Shown here: positions 1-10,200 of the stretch, in pieces | Numbering within the stretch: the stretch's first letter is position 1 | Layout: the number at the start of each line of letters is the position of its first letter | Assembly: GCF_028372415.1 (NCBI RefSeq) | Contig: NC_092875.1 | Coordinates: 54,601,228 to 54,665,227, forward strand | Length of the DNA stretch: 64,000 bases | Reading direction: 5' to 3' | DNA from: Notamacropus eugenii | Taxonomy: Eukaryota; Chordata; Mammalia; Diprotodontia; Macropodidae | The notes under the pieces: model-generated | Database searches by the model: none | Told to the model about the DNA's origin: nothing | Seen by the model: the letters and a program-made list of their open reading frames with translations, nothing else | Position numbers and translations under genes: made by a program

Positions 1-129
1 CAACCTCCCACAGCAACAGTCACAAACTCCCTATACACACACACACACACAATCCCTCTTGCCCAAGGTGGGTCAGGTTTTAAGAACCTGAGGAATACAG
101 TCCAAATTAAGTTAGTTTACTAGACCATA

Positions 130-258
130 GTCTAGTGAAAAGAGCACTGAATTTGAAAACAAGAAACAGTCTCTAGTTTTGAAACACATTCGCTGCATGA
201 CCTTAGACAAGTCATTTACCTTCTCTTAAACCTGTTTTCCTCATGTGTCAAATGAGAA
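130..258 (+). repeat. MIR-like tRNA-derived SINE fragment
   Basis: The stretch carries the usual SINE core order: a 'gagcactgaatttg' head, 'gcatgaccttagacaagtcattt', then a weak 'cctcatgtgtcaaatgagaatg' segment. It abuts the 7SL pseudogene that follows. Diverged copy; family assignment is by eye. Confidence 0.6.
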
Positions 259-259
259 T

Positions 260-545
260 GGGGATCTATGGTATACATACCTGTCATCTGAGCTACTGGG
301 GAAGCTGAAGCTGGTGGATCTCTAGAGCTCAGGAGTTTAGAGCTGCAAGAATGTCCACATTACGCTCTGCATTAATTTGGTGACCTCCGTGGGAGAAGGA
401 AGGCTTTCAGGTTGCCTAAAGAGGGGCAAAATAACTATGTTGGAAACTGAGCTGGTTAAAGCTCCCATGGTGATCAGTAGTGGGATGAGGCCAGTGAGTA
501 ACCCCTGAACCTCCAACCTGGGTGACATGAGGTGACCCATCTTTT
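260..545 (+). pseudogene. RN7SL (pseudogene): 7SL (SRP) RNA retropseudogene, near full length
   Basis: The segment follows the whole 7SL RNA from 5' Alu domain through S domain to the 3' Alu domain. Recognisable landmarks in order are the 'cctgt..tc..agctact.ggg.aggctga' type 5' region, 'gagctcaggagtt', the S-domain 'ggtgacctcc' and 'caggttgcctaa.gaggggc', 'gatcagtagtgggat', and the 3' 'ccaacctgggtgacat...gaccc'. An A-rich tract (546-552) follows, as expected for LINE-mediated retrotransposition. Many scattered substitutions, including loss of the normal G+C-rich first stem, argue against function. 7SL RNA is the scaffold of the signal recognition particle. It is not an Alu monomer, because the central S domain is kept. 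Confidence 0.88.
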
Positions 546-552
546 TAAAAAA

Positions 553-1230
553 TAGGGATTATTGATCTTTCCAATGCTGATGTCATAAGGTCATTGTGGG
601 GAAAATGCTTCGTAAATTGTATGTGGTTATGAAAAGATAAGCGTTTTTGTTTGAAGCAGGGAAAGAGACCTGAGCCTTAGCTGCTAGTCTTACCCCTTAG
701 GATCCATGTGTCTGTCCCTCTCTCTGTCCTCTATCCTTTGCTCTGTTTTCCATCAAGGTGAGAGGGGCTAGGACTGGATGGAAGGGGTATTGTGCAGTCC
801 TGGGGGAGGGGTGTGTGTGTGTGTGTGCGTGTGTGTGTGTGTTAACAGCAGTTAATGGGATTCAACTGTTGCTGGGAAGAGGTTGGCTTCATCCCTTTGG
901 GGACACACACTGCCGTTTCCTCCTCTCTCTCTTTCCACTATATCAGTATCAAAGACTCTTGGTAGGAGCCTTTTCCTGACCCAGCTCATAGACCTTGGTC
1001 TGGGCAGTGATGGGAACAGCCAAGACTCTGGAACCCAGTATCACCTCTGCCTAGGCCTGGCCAGACAGACCTATCTTAACCCTGACCCCAGAATCCTTAG
1101 CCTTGGTTCCCAAACTTAGCCCTAACATCTGGCTCCAGACAGGTCACAAGGAAGGTCCTGATTGGTGAGGGGGGCTGATAGCAGGAGTCGGAAAGCTCTT
1201 CTGAACAAAGCAGCTGAAGGATGGGGTGGA
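553..1230. other. Non-genic stretch with a (GT)n microsatellite
   Basis: No exon, RNA gene or clear transposon is seen here. Positions 811-842 are an almost pure GT repeat with a single C interruption. Short open frames across it translate the simple repeat and are not credible genes. Confidence 0.6.
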
Positions 1231-1234
1231 GGGG

Positions 1235-2260
1235 GGAGAATCACAGAATCATGAAATCTGAGTAATAAGGGACCTCCAAGGTTAAGTCCAGCACATTCCT
1301 GAGCAAGAGTTCCCCTCTACAACATTCCCGACAAGTGACGATTTAGTCTTTCCTTGAAAATTCTAGGGTAGCCAATTCTCTTCTGAGATGGTCTTGATTT
1401 AAAAGAAGTTTTTCCTAATGTCAAACCTTTATCGGCCCCTCAGTAGCTTCCACCCATTGTTCCTATTTCTGCCCTCTGATGCCAAGCAAAACAAGCCTAA
1501 TCCATCTTTTACCTGACAACTGTCAAATATTTGAAAAAAGAACAATGATGCTGCACTCTCCTATCCCCAACCACCCATTCAATGCTTCTTTCTTTTCAGG
1601 CTAAACATCTTCAGTTCCTTCATCGTATCCCCAAGTGGCATTATCTCAATACCCTTGCTCTCCTTTTCCAAACCCTCTCTAGCTTATCCATATCCTTCTT
1701 AAAATGTGATTCCCAAGACAGGATACATACTCCAAATGTGGTCTAATCAGAATACAGCCCATTCAACCCATTACCTCCCTTGTCCTGGACACAGTCTCTC
1801 TCAATGGAACTTAACGTGTTAGCTTTTGAGGGTATTGAACTTACAATCCATTGCAACCCTTTGATGTTTTCCAAGCCAACTGCTATGTAGTCACAACACC
1901 CCAAGTATAAAATTTCCCCTTTATCCCTATTTAACTTTATCTTATTAAATTCAACCTAATATGCTAGCCTGTTAGGTTAATTTTGGATCTTGACCCTTTG
2001 AATCATGACGTTTGATAAGTGTGCTGGTCATGTCTTTATCCAAACCACAGATAAAAAGGTTAATTACAGGGTCGAGAAGAGAGATCCCTAAGCCACTCCA
2101 CTGGAGACCTCTTTCTAAGTTGGCATTGAGCTCTCAATGACCTCTCCTTGGTTCCAGCCATTTAGCTAGTTCTGAGCCCACCTAACTAACCATCTAGCCC
2201 ACATCACCTTAAACTATCCACAAAAACAACACGAGAAGCTGAAATGCAGGTTAACTTACA
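1235..2260 (-). mobile_element. CR1/L3-type LINE 3' fragment, antisense
   Basis: The + strand begins with 'gaatcacagaatcatgaaatc', the antisense of the terminal ATTCT-type repeats that end CR1 elements. It continues through antisense CR1 landmarks such as 'aagtttttcctaatgtcaaac' and 'cccattgttcctat', a region on secondary antigen-like 'ccaaatgtggtctaatcag', and 'taattacagggtcgagaagagagatcc'. The element therefore lies on the - strand and is a 5'-truncated, old copy without open frames. Confidence 0.75.
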
Positions 2261-2524
2261 TGAACAGAATTACTGTGACCCACCAGTCAAATGACCTCCT
2301 TGAAAACAGGAAAAAGAACTAGCAGTTCTAGTGAACCTATGACAGCTCTTTGTAATCAGCTCTTCCTTTTTCTAGAGGTTCAATAATTGCCCTTTTAATA
2401 TGACCTGTGATTTTGCCAGAAATGAAAGCCACGCTCCCTAGCCCCTCATTTTCTGCCTCCTCTGCCTTTCATTGAAAATGGGATATTGGCACAGAGGGAG
2501 AAATGAGCCTGGCAAGAGAAGCTG

Positions 2525-2690
2525 GAGGCATGTTAGAAAGACCACTGGGTCCAACAGCTGTGTGACCTTAGGCAAGTCACTTCTATTTTGTGAGCCTCTG
2601 TTTCCTCATCTGTAAAAGGACAGGTTTTAATTAGGTATTTCTAATGACCTTTCAAGCTCTCTTACCTCCAGAATCAAATAGAAAAACCTA
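2525..2690 (+). repeat. MIR-like SINE
   Basis: Core sequence 'gctgtgtgaccttaggcaagtcactt' followed by 'cctctgtttcctcatctgtaaaa' marks a tRNA-derived CORE-SINE in + orientation. Confidence 0.75.
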
Positions 2691-2739
2691 TTTGGCTTTC
2701 AAAGCACTTCATAAGCAGCTCCTTCCCACCTTTCCAGTC

Positions 2740-3115
2740 TGCTTCATATACTTAAAATGTACTCTGCCATACAATGACCCTATCTTCCTTGCTTCTCCTC
2801 AATAAAATACTCCTTATCTCCCAATTCTGTCCACTTTCGCTGGCCGTCCCCCCTCACTCCCCACCTGGACCTCTGTCTCTGTCCACATCTCTGCCTCCTG
2901 GCTTCCCTGGCTTCCTTCAGGTCTCAGCTACTACATCCCACCGTCTGCTAGAAACTTTTTCCCGTGTTCTGCAATTTCAGAGTCTTCCTTTGAGTTACTC
3001 CCAATTTACCTTCTTGTGTGTTCATAGTTGTTTGCCCTTTGTCTCCCCTATTAGACTGTGATCTCCTTGAAGGCAGGCACATTCTTTGTTTTCACAGAGA
3101 CTGGCTGGTTGACTG
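2740..3115 (+). mobile_element. L2 LINE 3' end
   Basis: The pattern is the 3' end of L2: pyrimidine-rich sequence with 'cttcaggtctcagct', then a run of diverged codons, then 'tagactgtgatctccttgaaggcaggcac'. It is a truncated ancient copy. The 95-codon open frame inside is incidental. Confidence 0.7.
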
Positions 3116-4080
3116 ACAGGCGTTCTGCAATTCTTCATGCAAAGCATGGGGAAAGGGAGACCAGACTAACTAAAGGGGAGAAAGCTGTAAAGAGGAGGTG
3201 GGCCCAGAGCACGGAATGTTAGGCTGAGGATCTGGACTTTTTGCTGCATACAGTGGGGACCTTTTGAAAGCCTCTTAGCTAGGGAGGGAGGGTCCTTATC
3301 AGAGCTGGCCCTTTATATAAGAGGAAAATAACTAAGCAAGTCTAGAGAAGGAGGACCCTCTTCTCCTTCCTCTGTGGTAGTCCAGGCAGAAGGAAATGGG
3401 CTAAGACTCAGATGGAGGGAGGATGGATATGAGGCACCTTCGATGAGAAAAGCCACAGCTGGGGGAAGGTTCTTGCTCCCCTTTCTGGGCTAAGTCTTCC
3501 CAAGGGATCTGAATTTACCCCCTTTCTTCTGGAGTCCAGCAGCTGGTCAACCTACTATCCCCTACTAAACCTGGCATTTGGAGCCCCAGGGAGGCAAAAA
3601 GTGTATGTATTGAGGAGATGGAAAGGGGATGCTATGTTCAAGAAACATGCGCTGCTGTCTCAGTACCTGGGGGAGGGAGTTCTAACTCTTCAGAAGGGGA
3701 GAACAGTGTCCCTCCTGGTCAGTGGCAGAAACAAGCAAGCCCTGATGAATTCAGGCCACACCCAGAGAGCTGCATCAATGTCTGAGGATAAATGTGGCCA
3801 AGCTAGAGAGTGGCTCTGTTACCATACAAACAAGGAGAAGGGTGGGGAGCCTTGGGAAAGAAGGGAGGAGCTCTCTGAGGCTTTGGCCAGGAGCCCAGGG
3901 AGCAGGGAAAATTGAGAAACTTGGTCCCAGGAGTTGATTCTCCACTGGATAATTTATTAGAGGAGATAAGAGGCAGACAACTGCCAGTTGAGGGTTGACC
4001 CAGCCAGGGACCCAATTACAATGATGGGGAAAGGCCAGAGTTGGAGGAGAAGATCATAAGGTTCCAGTGCTGAGGGCCAA
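3116..4080. other. Non-genic stretch
   Basis: No splice-flanked conserved coding block, RNA gene or confident transposon was recognised. The 104-codon open frame at 3601-3915 has no recognisable protein similarity and no visible promoter or splice context. Confidence 0.5.
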
Positions 4081-4525
4081 ACTCACCTGGCCATCTGGGG
4101 CACTGATCTGATCACACTGCTCCCCACTTAAGAATCTGCCATGGTTTCCTGTCTCCACCCCATCAGATCTTCAGCTCCTACCCCGATCCAGGGTCTGGCC
4201 CTGGTAATCTCTCCAATTCTATCTCCCCCTGCTCACTGTCTCCCCCTCCCCTCTGTCCCTACTAAATCTCCAGATCCTTGTTAATGTCCTTTCCCAATCC
4301 AGTTCCATCCCTACCCCTAAGCCCAGAGATCTCCCTCCTCTCTGATTTTTTAGCCTTCAGCCTAAGCTGAAGCCCCTCCTCCTCCAAGAAGCCTTTCTTA
4401 GCCACCCCAATCATCCTTCCTTGAATCTTGGATAGCCCTGACTGTGTGACCCATGGTGCACACATGACAGCATGGGATCATAGGATGCATCTTCTGTGCC
4501 ACACATGAGAGGTGTTCATTTCCCC
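4080..4525 (+). mobile_element. L2 LINE 3' fragment
   Basis: Typical L2 text ('ctgatctgatcacactgctcccc...catggtttcctgtctcc', then 'gattatgagtttcccaagggcagacagg') in + orientation. Diverged and 5'-truncated. Confidence 0.6.
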
Positions 4526-4879
4526 AATCAGATTATGAGTTTCCCAAGGGCAGACAGGAGGGGCTGTGCCATCTTCTTCACCCCCAACAACCCAGGACCC
4601 AGTATACCAGGGTGACCTAGGAACAACTCCATGAACAGAGAAGGGGACAGACTCAGGGAACTAATGAGAAATGTGGGATGCTTCATCCCAGGGAGGCTGA
4701 GGCAAGGACCCAGAGAGGGATGCAGCCCCAGTTCTGTGGAAGGAGGAATATTGTGGAAAGAGAGCTGGGCTTGGACTCAGGGGGCTGGCATGGCCAAGTT
4801 ACCTTCCCTCTCTGAAAAGTATGTATTTCCCAGGATTGCATTAGGCACTTGACAAACCCTAAAAAGCACTAAGTGGTGT

Positions 4880-5205
4880 AGCGGATCATGTGTATTCGTC
4901 CTTTGTTGCCAAAGAAGACCATGCCATCAGAGAAATAATGACATGACTTGAACTTGACTTTGTTTTGAGTGAGGGAGAGCTGTGCAGGTGACCAGCCTCA
5001 CTTCTCCTCCAGAACCATCTGAATCCAGTGACCAGATATTCATCAGGATGACTGGAGATGACCCAGGATGAGGCAATTGGAGTTAAGTGACTTGCCCAAG
5101 GTCACACAAACTAGTGAGTATCAAGTGTCTGAGGTGACATTTGAACTCAGGTCCTCCTGACTCCTGAACTGGTGCTCTTTCCACTGCACCACCTAGCTGC
5201 CCTCC
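4880..5205 (-). repeat. Marsupial SINE with RTE-type 3' tail, full length, inverted
   Basis: Read on the - strand it starts with 'gggcagctaggtggtgcag', a tRNA-like head, passes through 'tgtgaccttgggcaagtcactt' and continues into 'catcctgggtcatctccagtcatcctgatgaatatctgg'. It ends near 'ttggcaacaaaggacgaatac'. The same composite is present in + orientation at 63645-63950. The second half is not tRNA-derived and is of the kind shared with RTE LINEs, whose machinery presumably mobilised it. Confidence 0.85.
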
Positions 5206-5450
5206 CCCCCATGCAGTAGATAGGCTGGACCTGGAGTCAGGTGGCCCTGAATTCAAATCCAGCCTCAGACACTAGCTGTGTGACCTTGGGCAAGTCACCT
5301 AACATCTGCCTCAGTTTCCTCACCTGTAAAATGGGGATAATAATAGCACCTCCCTCACAGGATTGTTATGAAGATCAAATGTGGTGATATTTGTAAAGTG
5401 CCTAGTCTAGTGCCTGGCATACAGTCGGTGCTTAATGAATCTCCTCCCTC
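5206..5450 (+). repeat. Marsupial CORE-SINE
   Basis: A tRNA-like head ('gatagg ctggacctggagtcaggtggccctgaattcaaatcc') is followed by the CORE ('gtgtgaccttgggcaagtcacc') and the tail 'aataatagcacctccct...tgcctggcatacagtcggtgcttaatgaa'. It sits just upstream of the TBXA2R promoter. Confidence 0.85.
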
Positions 5451-5554
5451 AGGATCAGGAGTTTTTATCATCATGACTCTTTATTATTATTATTAAAGCA
5501 GAAGTGGGTTTAGAAGAAAATCCTGGGCTTCTGGTCCCCACACTGCCTTTGCCG

Positions 5555-5562
5555 TATAAATA
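5555..5562 (+). promoter_or_regulatory. TATA box of the proposed TBXA2R promoter
   Basis: TATAAATA lies about 30 bases upstream of a short pyrimidine/purine exon candidate that ends in a consensus splice donor (CAG|GTGAGT at 5631/5632). The spacing places initiation near 5585-5592. This is inferred from sequence alone. Confidence 0.6.
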
Positions 5563-5587
5563 CCCCTCAGCCCCAACCCTACCACCC

Positions 5588-5631
5588 TCTGCAAGGGTTC
5601 AGACAAGACAGCTTGGCCCCTGACTTACCAG
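5588..5631 (+). other. TBXA2R: Proposed TBXA2R 5' non-coding exon 1
   Basis: Bounded upstream by the TATA box and downstream by a consensus donor CAG|GTGAGT. It would splice to the acceptor at 6300/6301 (ctttaccccccag|GGG), which opens the coding exon. Human TBXA2R also has 5' untranslated exons. The 5' end is approximate. Confidence 0.55.
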
Positions 5632-5769
5632 GTGAGTTCAATAGATGGTGTCCCCTATCTGAACTTATTTTCCCTCTGTAAAATAATTAGCTGATCTCTA
5701 AGGCAGGGCCCTCCCACCTCTGACTTTCGCTGTTCTAGGCTCTCCAATTTGACAATTTAAAAGTCTTCT

Positions 5770-6180
5770 TAAACTTTACTCCCTTCCATGTTCTCTACAG
5801 CATAACCTCTCTGGTCCACTAGCTGTTCTCTGCATAGGACTCTCCATCTCCCATCTCCATGCTTTTGCACTCACTGGCTGTCCCCCAGGATCTCCCTCCT
5901 CACCTCTACTTCCCAGCTTTCCCTGGCTCACTTAAAGACTTAACTCAAATCCCACTTTCCACAGGAAACTTTTCCCAGTCCCCTCTCTCTATCCTACCCC
6001 CAGTGTCTCCCTCTGAATTACTTTCCGTTGCATTGTATTTATTTTGCATGTACGCTAGTTATTTGCATGCTATCTCCCTTATTAGAGTGTGAACTCCCTG
6101 AGAGCAGGCATCATATTTCTGCCATTTTTGTATTCCTGACACAGAGCATGGCATACAGTTAAATGTCTTATTGACTGACT
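5770..6180 (+). mobile_element. L2 LINE 3' end in TBXA2R intron 1
   Basis: L2-type text with 'gcactcactggctgtcccccagg', 'tcaaatcccactttccacaggaaac' and the terminal 'tgaactccctgagagcaggcatcat...gcatacagttaaatg'. Old, truncated copy within the 669-base first intron. Confidence 0.65.
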
Positions 6181-6382
6181 GCTGTCCTCTGGGCTAAGGC
6201 CCCTTCCCAGCACTGAGCTTCCCTATTGTAATTTCCTTTCTGGCTGACTCAAAGATTCTACCATTCCATTATAAGTGACATTTCTGTCTTTACCCCCCAG
6301 GGGCACCCTCGGAGTGGACACCAGTGTGCTAAACAGAAGCCATCCCACAGCCACACATCTTTTCCAGAGGTTTGACCAGGGA

Positions 6383-6394
6383 ATGGGGCTGTGA
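6383..6394 (+). promoter_or_regulatory. Minimal upstream ORF in the TBXA2R leader
   Basis: ATG GGG CTG TGA, a three-codon frame, lies in the proposed 5' leader about 50 bases before the TBXA2R start. It is out of frame with the receptor and could lower initiation. No experimental support. Confidence 0.4.
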
Positions 6395-6441
6395 GCCCTG
6401 CTTTTGCCATGTGCCTGACAGGGGAGGTGGCCTCATGCCTA

Positions 6442-7242
6442 ATGCCAACCTTCCAAAACACCAGTGCCTCCACACTACTGCCCTGTTCCCGGCCAATGAA
6501 CATTAGCCAAGAGGAACGGCGGCTCATTGCTTCCCCCTGGTTTGCTGCCACCTTCTGTCTGGTGGGCCTGGCCTCTAACCTGTTGGCCTTGGCGGTGTTG
6601 GCTGGTGCCCGAAGGATGAACAGCTACCGGGCTCGCTCCTCCTTTCTTACCTTCCTCTGTGGCTTGGTTCTCACTGACTTTCTGGGGCTGTTTGTAACCG
6701 GCTCTGTGGTGGTCTCTCAACATGCCACACTCTTTGACTGGGCTGGCACCGACCCTGGTTGCCACCTATGTAGATTCATGGGTGTAGTCATGGTTTTCTT
6801 TGGCCTGAGCCCACTCCTACTGGGCGCTGCCATGGCAGCCGAGCGCTTCGTGGGTATCAACCAGCCTTTTTCACGCCCAGCAGCTGCATCCCAGAGCCGG
6901 GCCTGGGCCACTGTGGGACTAGTGTGGGCAGCCTCCTTTGGCCTGGGTCTCCTACCTGTCATCGGCCTGGGTCGATACACAATCCAGTACCCTGGCTCCT
7001 GGTGCTTCTTGACTCTGGGATCCCAAGTGGGTGATGTGACCTTTGGTCTACTCTTTGCACTGCTGGGTGCCTTCTCTGTGGTCCTCTCCTTCATCTTCAA
7101 CACCATCAGTGTGGTCACCCTGTGCCGTGTCTACCATGACCAAGAGGCGGCGTGCCAAAGGCCTCGAGACAGTGAGGTGGAGATGATGGTGCAGCTGCTG
7201 GGCATCATGGTCGTCGCCACCGTCTGCTGGATGCCTTTGTTG
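6442..7242 (+). CDS. TBXA2R: TBXA2R coding exon 1 (TM1-TM6)
   Basis: 267 codons, preceded by acceptor ctttaccccccag at 6300 and ended by donor TTG|GTGAGT at 7242/7243. Conceptual translation stays open into the intron for 18 more residues, then stops at 7296; that read-through tail is not part of the receptor. Confidence 0.95.
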
Positions 7243-10200
7243 GTGAGTGGCCTCAGCTGTCTGCCCTCTGCCCTCATCTCATGGTCTCTCTTTTAGGAGA
7301 AGGTGAGAGAAGGGGGCATTAGCATTGGTCCCAACTACACACATTCCTCAGAAGAAGTGAGCTCTGGCTTCAGACTCCACTGGAGATAGTTACAAGCTAG
7401 GTTGTTTCTGAGTCATTTCAGTCATGATTCCATTTGGGATTTTCTGGGCAGAGATACTGGAGCAGATGGGCCATTTCCTTCTCCAGCTCATTTGACAAAT
7501 AAGGAAACTGAGGCAGACAGGGTGAAGACTTGCCCAGGGTCACCCAACTGGTCAGCATCTGAGACCGGATTAAACATCTGACCTTTCTCAGCCTCAGTTT
7601 CTTCTTTTGTGAAATGATGATAATAATTACTAATCATAATACCTACCTTACAGAGTTGTGAGAATACAGTAAGAGGAGATATATATGTAGATATAGATAT
7701 AAAATGCTTTGCAGACCTCAAAGTGCTATATTAATAGGAGACATTATCACTATGGAAATGTTAGGACATAGGCAAGAGGAGATGGGGGATGAAAGGCAGG
7801 ATATCATGCAAGTGCGTTCAGTGTAAGAAAAGGGGCTTTCCCTGACTTTAGGGAAGGGGAGGGAAAAGGAGAGAATCTCAGAGGTAGAAGGGAACTTATA
7901 TTATCCAATACCAGAGCTGGGAGGGTCCTTAGAACACAGGATATCAGGGCTGGGAGGAGGGTCCTTAGGACACTGAATGTCAGGGCTGGGAGGACCCTTC
8001 GAACAGGGAATGTCAGAGCTGGAGGGGCCCTTAGAACATAGAATGTTAGAGCTAGGAGGTCCCCTAGAACACAAGATATCAGAGCTAGGAGGCTTATAAG
8101 GACACAGAATGTTAGAGAGGGGAGGGCCTAGAGACCAGTCATTTGGTCAAATCAACATTTTGGTTCTTTCCTACAAAGACTAGGACTAGAGGGGGTGTTG
8201 AGTAAAGGACAAAGCCAGGACTTACTAGGGGCTCCTGACCCTGCCATCTAGAATTCTTTCCAATACACTATATAGTTGCCAGGAATTTTTCTTGTCAACT
8301 TGCTGGAAATTGAATACCTATTTTCAGTGTAATAGGTGGAGGAACTCAGCTATTCCCCCATCTCCTCAACCTAGTTTTCTGTAAATTGAATAACCTGCCC
8401 TCAGGTGAGCTGGCTTGTTTAGTTGACTGGGGAGGGAAGGGGGGGAGTGGCAAGGGCAGATGGAGGTAGTGTTGTTGTCTAGTGGGTTTTCTCAAATCGA
8501 GGCCTGATTGCCAGCATCAGTATTACAGCTTATAAGTAATTCATCAGCCCTTTCCATTTCAGAACTGTGTTTAAAAGAGCATAGAAGCTCATTTATGTGT
8601 AAGGTCCCTTTCACTCCCTTGGCCTCAATTTCCCTAACTGGAAGATGAGAGGACTCAACTAGATGATCCCTCGGTCCTTTCCAGGTCAGTTCAATAAACA
8701 TTGATTGAGCACCTGCTGAGTGCAAGGAGGAGGCTCAGGGCTGAGAAAACCAGCATCACATGGTACCCACTCTCAAGGGGTATCAAGTCAGACAGTCTGG
8801 GAGGGTGTTACAAATACACCAAGAACCGATGGAAAGAGAGTGTGATAGAGCCCAGGAGAGCCAAACCTAGCGCTACGGGAAATTTGAGAACCAAGAGATC
8901 ATTTGCACTTGGCAGTCAGGGGAGTGGAGGGGGTTCTGTGGAGGTGGGAGGGAGGAGTCAGGCACGGCTTCAAGACGGCGCCTCTAAATTGAGCCTTGAA
9001 GGAAGGAAAGTACTAGAACAGATGAAGATGGCAGAAAGTGGAGGGAGGGTGGGCAGATAGAAAGGAAGTGGTTATTTCAGCCATTTAGGGAGAGGAGGGA
9101 ATAATAAAGAGATAGGAAAAGGTAGCAGGAGCTACATAGAGCATGGAGAGGAATAGTATAAGAGAAGCTGAAAAAGTGAGTTAGAAATATTATGTGACTA
9201 TATAACCTATAACCATCTTGGGCAGGGGGGAAGTAAGGGAAGGAGACAGAAAATTTTAAACTCAAAAATTTTTTAAATGAATGTTCATTTTCTTTACATG
9301 TAATTGGGAAAAATCAAATACTATGTTAAAAATCAATCAAAATTTCTAAAAAGAAACAAAAATATTTTGGGGGAGGCCATTGGTTGTAAGACTCACTATG
9401 GAGGAATGGTGGAGGTTTAGGGATAGAACGAAGAGAGAAGGGATATAAAGAGAGAGGAGAATAAGGGAGGGCTGGGGGCAGGAGCTAAGAGATTCAAGTC
9501 TAACTTCAGAGGGCCTTCAGCATCCTAAGTTTAAACTTTCTTGAGTAGACCACAGAGAGACCTCATAGCTTTTTAGAAAGAAGGGCATTCTCACATAGAA
9601 ATGTAAAGGAACATTACTCAGACACTAGTGAAAAGCATGGACTGAAAGGGAAATGAGGAGATGGGTGAGAAGGATCTTACAAGAATTTAGGGAAGATGAG
9701 ATGAGGGGTTGAACTGGGGCATTTTAAGTGAGAGCAGAGAGGAAGGACCATATATAAGAGATACCCCGATGTAGACAAGATGGGATAGCAGGAGGGAAGG
9801 ACTAGGAAAAATCAAACATCAAATATTATGCCAAGTAGGGGCAGTTAGATGGTGCAATGGATAGCGCATCACCCTGGATTCAGGAGGACCTGAGTTCAAA
9901 TCTGGCCAGAGATGCTTACGAGCTACGTGACCCTGGGCAAGTCATTTAATTCTGATTGCCTCAAAAAAAATGTTTGATTGAAAGGTTGGTGTTATCATTA
10001 ACAGATATAGAGAAGTTAGGTAGAGAGGGAAAATGATCAGAACAGTTTTAGACATTTTGAGTTTGAGATGCTAGGATACACAGGTAGAGATATCCAACAG
10101 GAGTTAAAAATCTGGAAATGGAGTTTTGGAGAGAGATTGAAAATGATGTCTATTTTGGAGTCACCTGCTTAGAAGACATGGAAGTGAAGATCACCAGAAG

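Noticed and set aside
7243..7296. TBXA2R ending at the stop at 7296 as a one-exon receptor
   Set aside because: That reading lacks TM7. The GTGAGT donor at 7243 and the conserved second coding exon at 13346 complete the receptor.
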